Part shown: piece by piece, positions 23,065 through 30,675 of the stretch
Numbering within the stretch: position 1 is the first letter of the stretch
Layout of the letters: each line of letters starts with the position of its first letter
NCBI GenBank assembly: GCA_016868955.1
Contig: VGFF01000004.1
Coordinates: 1 to 30,751 of the forward strand
Direction of reading: 5' to 3'
Origin: Armatimonadota bacterium
Lineage (GTDB): Bacteria; Sysuimicrobiota; Sysuimicrobiia; Sysuimicrobiales; VGFF01
DNA length: 30,751 nucleotides
The notes under the pieces: model-generated
What the model was told of the DNA's origin: nothing
Database searches by the model: none
What the model saw: only the letters and a program-made list of their open reading frames with translations
Position numbers and translations under genes: made by a program

Positions 23065-23266
23065 AGGGGCTCGACCTCCTTTCGAAACAGGAGGATTGCT
23101 GGTGGCGAAATCTCGCGACGAGCCGGAATATGCGTAAACAGGGACTTCCACGCCCTTGAACGAACCCCTTCCGATAGAATATTGAGAACCACATGACTTC
23201 GCGATCTCACCCACGGTCGAAGGTTTTTCCCTAGGCACGACGCGCACTTGACGCAGAGGAGATCCG
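23065..23266. promoter_or_regulatory. divergent intergenic region (amidohydrolase operon / DegT copy 4 operon)
   Basis: 202 bp between divergent starts, the largest non-coding stretch of the window. On the plus strand, TTGAAC (23156-23161) lies 15-16 nt ahead of an A/T-rich GAATATT (23177-23183). The 9-mer CGATAGAAT (23172-23180) is shared with the asparaginase-like upstream region. A clear minus-strand promoter was not found. AGAGGAGA directly precedes the DegT start. Confidence 0.35.
23075..23094 (-). promoter_or_regulatory. hairpin sequestering the amidohydrolase Shine-Dalgarno site
   Basis: On the minus-strand transcript CCTCCT pairs perfectly with AGGAGG six bases to six, with an 8-nt loop. 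The AGGAGG is the ribosome-binding site 10 nt ahead of the GTG at 23064. The structure could hold down translation of the frameshifted gene and of the coupled importer genes behind it. Confidence 0.5.
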
Positions 23267-24421
23267 ATGGAGACGAAGACACGCATTCCCTACCGCGTGA
23301 TGTCCCCCGATGAAGAAATGAAGCAAAAAGCCGTAGCCGTCTTGGAGACCGGCAAGTCCTACGGTGGAGAGGAAACGGAGCGATTCGAGACCGAGGTCGC
23401 AAACTGGTGCGGCCGCCGGTACGGAATTTCGACGAACTCCGGCACCTCCGTGAACATGATCGCGCTCGACGCCAAGGGCATCGGCCCCGGCGATGAGGTC
23501 ATCCTTCCCGCGAACTCCTACGTCGGCGTGCTCGCTGCCGTCGTCAAGGTCGGCGCGACGCCCGTCTTCGTCGACGTCGAACCCGACACCGCGAACGCCG
23601 ACCCGAAGGCCGTCGCGGCCGCGATCGGGCCGAAGACGCGGGCGATCATCCCGACGCACTTCTACGGGTTCCCGGCCGACATGGACCCGATGATCGAGGC
23701 CGCGAAGCCGCGCGGGGTCTTCGTGCTCGAGGACGCTTGCCACGCGCTCGGCGCCGAGTACAAGGGCAAGCCCGCCGGCGGGGTCGCCGACGCCGGATTC
23801 TTCAGCTTCTCCGGGAAGATGATCACCGTCTTCGGACCCGGCGGCGTGCTCGTCACCGACGACCGCGATTTCGCGCACGACTTGTCGAGCCTGCGGGATC
23901 AGGGCCGCAACCGCGCCGAGTCGATCAGCTTCATCCGCCGCACGGACGGCGCCTGGTACGACCAGAAGTGGATCGGCTACAACCTGCACCTCACGGAAAT
24001 CTGCGCAGCGGTCGGCCGCCTGCAGCTGAAGCAGCTGCCGGCGTACATCGCGCACCGCCGCCGCGCCGCCGCCTACCTCACGCAGCGGTTCCGCGACGCC
24101 AAGCTGCCCGTGCAGCTGCCGCCGGAGAAGCCCTACGCCAAGCCCTGCTATCTGCACTACGTGTTGTGGACGCCGCAGCGTGACGCGCTCAAAGCGCACT
24201 TGTACGAGGCCGGCATCGAATCGAGCATCCACTATCCGAAGTCGGTGCACCTGCTGCCGCCGGTGATGGAGCAGTACGGGACGAAGCGCGGTCAATTCCC
24301 GGTCGCGGAAAAGACGTCGGACGAGAACCTGTCTTTGCCCGTCGGCCCGCACATGACCGAGGATCGGCTCGAGACGCTCGCGAACTCGGTCATCTCGTTC
24401 TTCCAGAAGAACCCGTCCTGA
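23267..24421 (+). CDS. DegT/DnrJ/EryC1/StrS-family PLP-dependent aminotransferase (copy 4)
   Basis: A 384-residue PLP enzyme. It carries NSGTSVNMIAL (57-67), 'LEDACHALGAEYKG' with Asp156, FFSFSGK with Schiff-base Lys184, the 'GPGG' loop, 'GYNLHLTEICAAVGRLQL' and 'IHYPKSVHL'. The FFSFxGKxITVxG segment is shared with copy 1, so copies 1 and 4 look like the closest pair of the four. The ATG has GAGGAGA upstream. It is the first gene of a plus-strand operon with two binding proteins and two permeases, again placing a DegT enzyme with a peptide-type importer. The chemistry is probably transamination; the substrate is unknown. Confidence 0.9.
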   Translation: METKTRIPYRVMSPDEEMKQKAVAVLETGKSYGGEETERFETEVANWCGRRYGISTNSGTSVNMIALDAKGIGPGDEVILPANSYVGVLAAVVKVGATPVFVDVEPDTANADPKAVAAAIGPKTRAIIPTHFYGFPADMDPMIEAAKPRGVFVLEDACHALGAEYKGKPAGGVADAGFFSFSGKMITVFGPGGVLVTDDRDFAHDLSSLRDQGRNRAESISFIRRTDGAWYDQKWIGYNLHLTEICAAVGRLQLKQLPAYIAHRRRAAAYLTQRFRDAKLPVQLPPEKPYAKPCYLHYVLWTPQRDALKAHLYEAGIESSIHYPKSVHLLPPVMEQYGTKRGQFPVAEKTSDENLSLPVGPHMTEDRLETLANSVISFFQKNPS

Positions 24422-24465
24422 AGCACCCACGCTGCCCGATGGGGCGCGTATCGAAGGAGGATCGC

Positions 24466-25998
24466 ATGAAGGATTTGTTGCAGCGCGCACGTTTGACGGC
24501 CTTGCTCGTGTTGTGCGGCGTCATCGCGCTGACGACCGCGGGCGCGCAAGGCGCGCCGGCGCAGCGTGAGCTGCGGATGGCGTACATCAACGACGTCGTG
24601 AACATGGACCCGGCTCACTTCTCGGTCGACGATCACATCGCGATGAACGTGTTCAACGGCCTCGTCCGCTATCAGGCGCGGTCGAACGCGGTGGAGGCGG
24701 ATCTCGCCGAGCGGTGGGAGGTCAGCCCAGACGGCAAGGTCTACACGTTCTTCCTCCGCCGTAACGCGGAGTGGCACAAGGGCTACGGCAAGTTCACCGC
24801 CGCCGACGTCAAGTACAGCTTCGACCGCATCAAGAACCCGGAGACGAAGTCGCGGTACGCGACAATCCTCGAGGTCATCGACCGCACCGACGTGGTCAAC
24901 GACTACACCGTGCGCATCACGCTGAAGCAGGCCTACCCGGACTTCTTGCCGGCGATCCTCGCCTGGCGCCCCGGCTGGATCGTGAACAAGCGCGCGGTCG
25001 ACGAGCTCGGCCCGAACTTCTCGCGCACGCCGATCGGCACCGGCGCCTATGAGATCGTCAGCCACCGCCCGCGCGCGGAGATGGTCTTCCGCGCGCACGA
25101 GAAGTACCATCGCGGCGCGCCGCAGATCAAGAACGCGCGCTTCCTCGTCATCCCCGACGAGAACGTATCGGCGCTGGCATTGCAGCGTGACGAAGTCAAC
25201 GTCATGCCGGTGCGCGGCGCGCAGGCGTGGTTGAGCCTCGCGCGCGATCCGAACATCCGCATGCAGGCGACGCCGGTCGCCGGTTGGCGCGGGTTGAACC
25301 TCAACGTCACGAAGACGCCGCTCGACGACGTGCGGATCCGCCGCGCGATCCACCACGCGATCGACCGCAAGAGCTTGCTCGATGACGTGCTGCAAGGTTT
25401 CGGCACGATGAACGGCGTCGGCAGCATCATCCCGCCCGAGGTCTGGTCACACACGACGAACATCCAGACGTTCGATTACAACCCCGAGACGGCGCGCCGC
25501 CTGCTGCAAGAAGCCGGCGGTATGAAGGGCGTCCGGCCGCGCATGATCTTCCGCCCGGCGGGCGATGACCCGTCGGTTGCGGCGGCCGTGCAACAGATGC
25601 TTCGCCGTGTCGGCATCGAGCTCCAGCTCGAGCAATTGGAACAAGCCGCCTACCAGCGCCGCAGCACGAGCGGCGACTTCGAGATCCTCATCCAGGGCCC
25701 GACGCGCGCGGCGCCCGACCAGTTCCTGTCCGGCATCGAAGGACGCGAATATCCGAGCGGCGCGAATCAGACGGGCTACAAGGGAGTCGACGACCTGATC
25801 GAGAAGCAGCGGTTCGAGAACGACTCGGCGCGCCGGCGCGCGATCCTCGTCGAAATCCAAAAGAAGGTCGCGTCCGAACTTCCGTTGATCCAACTGTGGA
25901 GGCCCTACTACGTCGTCGCGACCCGCAGCTACATCAACAACCCTGTCGCGAACTACCGCTGGTGGGTCACGTGGTGGGAACGCATGTCCATGCAATAA
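24466..25998 (+). CDS. family-5 (peptide-type) solute-binding protein, SBP 3
   Basis: A 510-residue periplasmic binding protein. The signal peptide (about 1-30) contains one Cys in 'LVLCGV', but it lies in the hydrophobic core without lipobox context and cleavage after 'AGAQG' or 'AQGA' is more likely. Landmarks are 'NMDPAHFSVDDHIAMNVFNGLVRY', 'AERWEVSPDGKVYTFFLRRNAEWHKGYGKFTAADVKYSFDRI', 'PIGTGAYEIV' and 'RIRRAIHHAIDRKSLLD'. The ATG at 24466 follows AAGGAGG; an ATG at 24439 lacks a site. It is 44 bp after DegT copy 4 and 40 bp before SBP 4. Ends in a Trp-rich 'RWWVTWWERMSMQ'. Confidence 0.92.
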   Translation: MKDLLQRARLTALLVLCGVIALTTAGAQGAPAQRELRMAYINDVVNMDPAHFSVDDHIAMNVFNGLVRYQARSNAVEADLAERWEVSPDGKVYTFFLRRNAEWHKGYGKFTAADVKYSFDRIKNPETKSRYATILEVIDRTDVVNDYTVRITLKQAYPDFLPAILAWRPGWIVNKRAVDELGPNFSRTPIGTGAYEIVSHRPRAEMVFRAHEKYHRGAPQIKNARFLVIPDENVSALALQRDEVNVMPVRGAQAWLSLARDPNIRMQATPVAGWRGLNLNVTKTPLDDVRIRRAIHHAIDRKSLLDDVLQGFGTMNGVGSIIPPEVWSHTTNIQTFDYNPETARRLLQEAGGMKGVRPRMIFRPAGDDPSVAAAVQQMLRRVGIELQLEQLEQAAYQRRSTSGDFEILIQGPTRAAPDQFLSGIEGREYPSGANQTGYKGVDDLIEKQRFENDSARRRAILVEIQKKVASELPLIQLWRPYYVVATRSYINNPVANYRWWVTWWERMSMQ

Positions 25999-26038
25999 CG
26001 GCAGGGAAAATCCGGCTATCCGAGGGGGAACGATATTG

Positions 26039-27562
26039 ATGAAGCACACCTCTTCTCTGTTGCGCGTCACCGGCAGCGCGCTGATCGCGCTGGCCCTACT
26101 GGCGCCGCTCGGGCCGAGTCAAGCCGCTCCTGGCGGTGCCGCCGCCCGCGTCGTGCTTGCGAGCGAGCCGCGCTCGCTCGACCCGACGATCGACACGATC
26201 AAGACGTCGCTCGTCATCACGCACACGATTCTGGAAGCGCTCGTGCTCAACAAGCCGGACGGCGGCTTCCAGCCGCACCTGGCGGAGTCGTGGCAGGCGG
26301 TCGACCCGCTGCGCTGGCGCGTGAAGCTGCGCCGCGGCGTGCAGTTCCACAATGGCGAGCCGTTCAATGCCGACGCGGTCGCTTACACGGTCGACGCGTT
26401 CCTGAAGACGCGCGGCGAGGCCCGCGGCTGGTTCTCGTTCGTCTCGGGCACGCAGAAGGTCGATCCGTTCACGATTGACTTCGTTCTCAGCGAGGCGAAT
26501 TCGAACTTCCCCGCGACGCTGGCGTTCCTCTACGTGTTCCCGCCGCGGTACCACGCCCAGGCGGCGGCCGAGTTCGGCACGCGCCCCGTCGGCACGGGTC
26601 CGTATCGCTTCGTCGAGTGGACGCGCGGCAATCAGATGCGCGTCGCCGCGAACCCGACGTACTGGGGCGCGAAGAGGCCGGCGATTGGCGAGATTCAGTT
26701 CCGGTGGGCGCCAGACGCGTCCGCGCGCACGGCGCTGGCGGCGACCGGCGAGGTCGACATCGCGCAGAACATCCCGCCGGCGCAGATCGAGCGGATCGAG
26801 CGGTCCGGCGTCGCGCGCATCGAGACGGCGCGCAGCCTGCGCCGCGCGTTCATCCGCATGAACCTCGGCAACGGCCCGACGACGGACGTGCGCGTCCGCC
26901 GCGCGATGAACCACGCCGTCGACGTCGACACGATCATCCGGGTTTTGTTCCGCGGTCGGGCCTATGGCCGAGTCGCCGGGTTCATCTATCCGGGGTTCGA
27001 GGGCTACCAGGGCGACAAGCTGCAGCCGTACAAGTACGACCCAGATCTGGCGAAGCGGCTCCTCGCCGAAGCGGGTTACCCGAACGGGTTCGAGATCACG
27101 TTCTGGCACACCATCGGCCGCTACGCGCTCGATAAGGAATCCGTCGAGGCGATCCAAGGTCAACTCGAGCGCGTCGGCGTGCGCGCGCGCCTGCAGGGCA
27201 TGGAGGCTGGCGCCTACTTCTCGCGGATCTCCAGCGAGCGCGTCCCCGGCATGAACTTCGCGGCCAGCGCGCCGCTGTTCATGACGCCGATGTACCATCC
27301 GCTCATCGAGTTCCGGAACAAGCTGCCGTACGCCTACGGCGCGAACGACGTGACCACGCAGTTCGTCAAGGAAGCGATCGCCGAGACGAATCCGGCGAAG
27401 CGCCTGCGTCGCCTGCAGAACCTCGAGCGCTACATCTTCGAGAAGCACGTTCCCTGGATCTGGCTGTGGGACTATCAGGATATCTACGCCGCGAGCAACC
27501 GCATCAACTGGAAAGCGCGGTCGGACGAGTTCCTGAGCTTCGAGGACGTCAGCTTCCGGTAG
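26039..27562 (+). CDS. family-5 (peptide-type) solute-binding protein, SBP 4
   Basis: A 507-residue periplasmic binding protein with a Sec signal peptide (about 1-29, ending PSQAA) and no lipobox Cys. Landmarks are 'SEPRSLDPTIDT', 'HLAESWQAVDPLRWRVKLRRGVQFHNGEPFNADAVAYTVDAFL', 'PVGTGPYRFVEWTRGNQMRVAANPTYWG' and 'RVRRAMNHAVDVDTIIRVLF'. The start may be ATG 26039 or the adjacent TTG 26036; GAGGGGGA (26022-26029) serves either. It differs from SBP 3 in sequence and pocket segments, so it is not a recent tandem duplicate. Two binding proteins ahead of one permease pair suggest that both can feed the same channel. Confidence 0.92.
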   Translation: MKHTSSLLRVTGSALIALALLAPLGPSQAAPGGAAARVVLASEPRSLDPTIDTIKTSLVITHTILEALVLNKPDGGFQPHLAESWQAVDPLRWRVKLRRGVQFHNGEPFNADAVAYTVDAFLKTRGEARGWFSFVSGTQKVDPFTIDFVLSEANSNFPATLAFLYVFPPRYHAQAAAEFGTRPVGTGPYRFVEWTRGNQMRVAANPTYWGAKRPAIGEIQFRWAPDASARTALAATGEVDIAQNIPPAQIERIERSGVARIETARSLRRAFIRMNLGNGPTTDVRVRRAMNHAVDVDTIIRVLFRGRAYGRVAGFIYPGFEGYQGDKLQPYKYDPDLAKRLLAEAGYPNGFEITFWHTIGRYALDKESVEAIQGQLERVGVRARLQGMEAGAYFSRISSERVPGMNFAASAPLFMTPMYHPLIEFRNKLPYAYGANDVTTQFVKEAIAETNPAKRLRRLQNLERYIFEKHVPWIWLWDYQDIYAASNRINWKARSDEFLSFEDVSFR

Positions 27563-27618
27563 ACGGAAGCGCGTCCGGATCGCAGCAAGACGCGAACGGG
27601 CGCCGCGAGGCTTTCGAC

Positions 27619-28539
27619 GTGCTGGCTTACATCTCGCGGCGCCTGCTGCTCTCGATCGTCGTTCTCGGCGGCGTGACCGTGATCGTCTCGGGGGCCCTTC
27701 TGCTCTCGGGCGATCCGGTCGCGCTGATCCTTTCGGAAGGCCTGGCGACGCGCGAACAACGCGAGGAGCTGCGCCGCGAGCTCGGACTCGACAAACCCTT
27801 CGTCTACCAATACCTGGACTTCGCGCGCGGCGCCGTTCAGGGGGACATGGGCCGGTCGCTGCGCTACAACCGAAGCGTGTCGGCGATCGTCGGCGAGCGC
27901 GTGGAGCCGACGCTGCAGCTCTCCGGCACGGCGATGCTGCTGGCAATCGTCGTCGCGGTTCCGGTGGGGATCTTGTCGGCGGCGCGCCCGAACACGTGGA
28001 TGGACTGCGCCGGCCGCGCGCTGGCGTTTTTCGGTCAATCGGTGCCATTGTTCTGGCTCGGCATCATGCTCGTGCTCGTGTTCTCGGTGGAGCTGCGCTG
28101 GTTCCCGTCGGCCGGGAGGCTGCAGGCGAACAGTCTCGTCCTGCCGGCGGTGACGCTGGGGCTGCTGCCGATGGCGCGCATCGCGCGCGTGCTTCGCGCG
28201 AGCCTGCTCGAAGTGCTCGGCGCCGACTACTGCCGCACCGCCTGGAGCAAGGGCCTCAGCGAGCGCCGCGTCCTCGTGCAGCACGCCGTCCGCAACGCCT
28301 TGCTGCCCGTCGTCACGATCATGGGGCTGCAGTTTGGCGCGTTGCTCGGCGGCGCCGTCGTCACCGAGACGATCTTCGCCTGGCCGGGCCTGGGCTTCCT
28401 CTCCGTGCAAGCGATCGGCGCGCGCGACGTGCCGCTGCTCCGCGGCGTCGTCACGCTCGTCGCGTTTCTCTCGGTGTTGACGAACCTCGCCGTCGACGTG
28501 TTGTACGCGGTGCTCGATCCGCGCATCCGCTATGCGTAG
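27619..28539 (+). CDS. oligopeptide/dipeptide ABC transporter permease, DppB type (system 3)
   Basis: A 306-residue DppB-family permease. It starts 'VLAYISRRLLLSIVVLGGVTVIVSGALLLSGDP', where the usual PGDP is SGDP. 'LGLDKPFVYQYLDFARGAVQGDMGRSLR' follows, then 'GQSVPLFWLGIMLVLVFSVEL', the EAA loop 'TAWSKGLSERRVLVQHAVRNALLPV', and the end 'LDPRIRYA'. The GTG at 27619 is chosen for the standard N-terminus, with GAGG upstream; the open frame before it overlaps SBP 4 and is non-family. Its last 8 bp overlap the DppC-type gene. Confidence 0.92.
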   Translation: MLAYISRRLLLSIVVLGGVTVIVSGALLLSGDPVALILSEGLATREQREELRRELGLDKPFVYQYLDFARGAVQGDMGRSLRYNRSVSAIVGERVEPTLQLSGTAMLLAIVVAVPVGILSAARPNTWMDCAGRALAFFGQSVPLFWLGIMLVLVFSVELRWFPSAGRLQANSLVLPAVTLGLLPMARIARVLRASLLEVLGADYCRTAWSKGLSERRVLVQHAVRNALLPVVTIMGLQFGALLGGAVVTETIFAWPGLGFLSVQAIGARDVPLLRGVVTLVAFLSVLTNLAVDVLYAVLDPRIRYA

Positions 28540-29431
28540 CCGCCCGCGCCGCGCGACCATCCTGTGGAAGTCGTTGCGCCGCGACCGCGCCGCGGTCGTT
28601 GGCCTCGTCATCGTCGGCTTGTGGCTTGCGATGGCCCTGTTTGGGCCGTTGCTGAAGGGCGCGAAGCCGGGCCAGCAGGATCTCGGCCGGTCGTTGCTGC
28701 CGCCGGGCGGCAGCGGCGAGGCATCGTCGCCCGGCGCCGCGGCCGCGCGCGCTTGGCTTGGAACGGATCAACTCGGCCGCGACATCGCCGCTCGCGTCCT
28801 GCAGGGCGCGCGAACGTCTCTGCTGATCGCGTTCCAGGTGGTGCTCATCGCGGCGGCGCTCGGGTCGTTCGTCGGCGTGTTCGCTGCCGAGGCCGGCGGC
28901 TGGGTGGACGAAGTGCTGATGCGGCTCGTCGACATCCAGCTTGGCGTGCCGGCCATCCTGCTCGCGATCACCTTGCTGGCGATGATCGGAGCATCAATCG
29001 GCAACCTCGTCCTCGTGCTCGTCCTGCCGAGCTGGGTGATCTTCGCGCGCGTCGTGCGCAGCGAAGTGCTGCGGTTGCGGGAGCTGGAGTTCGTGCAGGC
29101 GGCGCGCGCGCTCGGCGCGCGCCGCGGGCGCATCCTCACACGGCACCTGCTCGCGAACGTCACCGGGCTCATCGTCGTCATCGGCACGCTCGAGCTGTCG
29201 AGCATCATCATCTTCGAGTCGGCGCTGAGCTTCCTGGGACTCGGCGTGCGGCCGCCCGACGTGAGCTGGGGCGCGATGCTCTCCGACGGACGCGAGATGC
29301 TGACGGTCGCCTGGTGGCCGGCGACGCTGCCGGGCATCGCGATCACGGTGACGGTGATGGGCGTGAACCTGCTCGGCGACTGGCTTCGGGACGTGCTCGA
29401 TCCGCGCGCGAACGCGCGGCGCGGGGCTTGA
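28532..29431 (+). CDS. oligopeptide/dipeptide ABC transporter permease, DppC type (system 3)
   Basis: A 299-residue DppC-family permease with N-terminal helix (about 20-42). A longer Gly/Ser/Ala-rich periplasmic stretch (about 57-74) precedes the signature LGTDQLGRD (about 76-84). The ATPase-contacting loop is 'AARALGARRGRILTRHLLAN', then 'LSFLGLGVRPPDVSWG', ending 'VNLLGDWLRDVLDPR'. It overlaps the DppB-type gene by 8 bp, giving translational coupling. The next gene is an aminotransferase 76 bp on, not an ATPase. Confidence 0.93.
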   Translation: MRSRPRRATILWKSLRRDRAAVVGLVIVGLWLAMALFGPLLKGAKPGQQDLGRSLLPPGGSGEASSPGAAAARAWLGTDQLGRDIAARVLQGARTSLLIAFQVVLIAAALGSFVGVFAAEAGGWVDEVLMRLVDIQLGVPAILLAITLLAMIGASIGNLVLVLVLPSWVIFARVVRSEVLRLRELEFVQAARALGARRGRILTRHLLANVTGLIVVIGTLELSSIIIFESALSFLGLGVRPPDVSWGAMLSDGREMLTVAWWPATLPGIAITVTVMGVNLLGDWLRDVLDPRANARRGA

Positions 29432-29507
29432 GCGAGGCGGACTTATCGGGCCCGCCACACCGTGCTGCCACGCAGGGACGCCGCACTCGCGAGCGGAACT
29501 CCGCCGC

Positions 29508-30650
29508 ATGAAGACCTTCTCGCACATCGCCCAAGAAGTTCCGCTGAACGGCATCCGCGAGTTCGGCCTGCTCGCGTCGCAGATCCCCGATTGCATCCGG
29601 CTCGAGATCGGCGAGCCCGATTTTCCGACTCCGGGCCACATCGTCGACGCGGCGTTCCAGGCGATTCGCGACGGCTTCACGGGGTACACGCCGACCTCGG
29701 GATTGCCGTCGCTGCGCGCGTTGTGCGCTGACCGCGTGACGCGCGTGACGGGCGTGCCCACCGATCCGGGACAGATCAACGTCACGCCCGGCGGCACGGC
29801 CGGGCTCGTCTTGGCGTTGATCAGCCTGCTGGATCCCGGAGACGAGGTGCTCGTCCCCGATCCGGGCTGGCCAAACTACCCGATGGCCGTCAAGCTGGCG
29901 AACGGGGTGACGGTGCGGTATCCGCTCGACGCCGCGAACGGATTCCTCCCTGACGTCGCGGCGCTTGCGGAGCGCGTCACGCCGCGCACGAAGGTGCTGG
30001 TGGTGAACACGCCGTCGAATCCGACGGGCGCCGTCTTCCCGGCCGCGACAACGGACGCGCTGGCGGCGTTCGCGTCCCGCCACGATCTGTTCGTGCTCGC
30101 CGACGAGGTCTACGACGAGATGTTGTTCGACGGCGAGCACCACGGGTTCTTCGCACGCGATCCCGACCGTACCGTCGTCGTCTACAGCCTGTCGAAGTCC
30201 TACGCCATGACCGGGTGGCGCGTCGGCTACACGGCGGCGCCACCGGCGCTCGCCGACCTCATGGGGCGCGTGCAGGAACCGCTGGTGGCGTGCGTGTCGG
30301 CGTTCGTGCAGAAGGCCGCGGAAGCGGCGCTTACCGGCCCGCAAGATTCCGTGCGCGAGATGCGCGACAGCTACCGCGGCCGCCGCGACATGGTCGTGGC
30401 GTTGCTGCGCGAGCACAACCTCTATCGCTACACGCCGCGCGGCGCGTTCTTCGCGTTGGTCGACGCCGGCGCCGCTGGCCCGGACGCGCGCGAATTCGCG
30501 CTGCGCTTGCTGAGCGAAGCGCACGTGTCGACGGTACCCGGCGTCGCGTTCGGCGATGCGGCGCGCGATCAGATCCGGCTGTCGATGGCCGCGCCGCAGG
30601 ATCGGCTTCGGGAAGGCGTGCGGCGGATCGCTCGTTTGTTGCGAACATAG
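29508..30650 (+). CDS. class I/II pyridoxal-phosphate aminotransferase
   Basis: A 380-residue aspartate-aminotransferase-fold enzyme. 'LEIGEPDFPTP' (32-42) and 'YTPTSGLPSLR' (60-70) open the small domain; Asn171 in 'NTPSNPTG', Asp199 in 'LADEVY', the Schiff-base Lys230 in 'SLSKSYAMTGWRVGY' and Arg238 form the PLP site. The C-terminal substrate-carboxylate Arg is likely in 'DQIRLSMA'. These enzymes move an amino group between an amino acid and a keto acid. It belongs to fold type I like the DegT proteins but to a different family. It lies 76 bp after the permease genes with no strong SD, and may provide the amino-acid step for imported compounds. Confidence 0.92.
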   Translation: MKTFSHIAQEVPLNGIREFGLLASQIPDCIRLEIGEPDFPTPGHIVDAAFQAIRDGFTGYTPTSGLPSLRALCADRVTRVTGVPTDPGQINVTPGGTAGLVLALISLLDPGDEVLVPDPGWPNYPMAVKLANGVTVRYPLDAANGFLPDVAALAERVTPRTKVLVVNTPSNPTGAVFPAATTDALAAFASRHDLFVLADEVYDEMLFDGEHHGFFARDPDRTVVVYSLSKSYAMTGWRVGYTAAPPALADLMGRVQEPLVACVSAFVQKAAEAALTGPQDSVREMRDSYRGRRDMVVALLREHNLYRYTPRGAFFALVDAGAAGPDAREFALRLLSEAHVSTVPGVAFGDAARDQIRLSMAAPQDRLREGVRRIARLLRT

Positions 30651-30675
30651 ACTCGCGACCCGCGAGGTGCTCGCA

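Noticed and set aside
23248..23253. TTGACG as a -35 box for DegT copy 4
   Set aside because: Only 14 nt before the start codon, so a -10 would fall inside the gene.
558..24421. Amino-sugar antibiotic or LPS biosynthesis cluster, suggested by the DegT genes
   Set aside because: No glycosyltransferases, thymidylyltransferase, dehydratase or polyketide/peptide synthetase genes are present; peptidases and importers dominate.
24496..24560. Lipoprotein signal in SBP 3 (Cys in LVLCGV)
   Set aside because: The Cys is mid-hydrophobic core and is not in an L-A/S-G/A-C context; a later Ala-type cleavage site fits better.
24466..27562. Recent tandem duplication of the binding-protein gene
   Set aside because: The two proteins share only the family motifs and have different signal peptides and pocket regions.
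26096..28048. 650-codon minus-strand frame opposite SBP 4 and DppB
   Set aside because: No motif and no ribosome site; the plus-strand genes are family members over their whole length.
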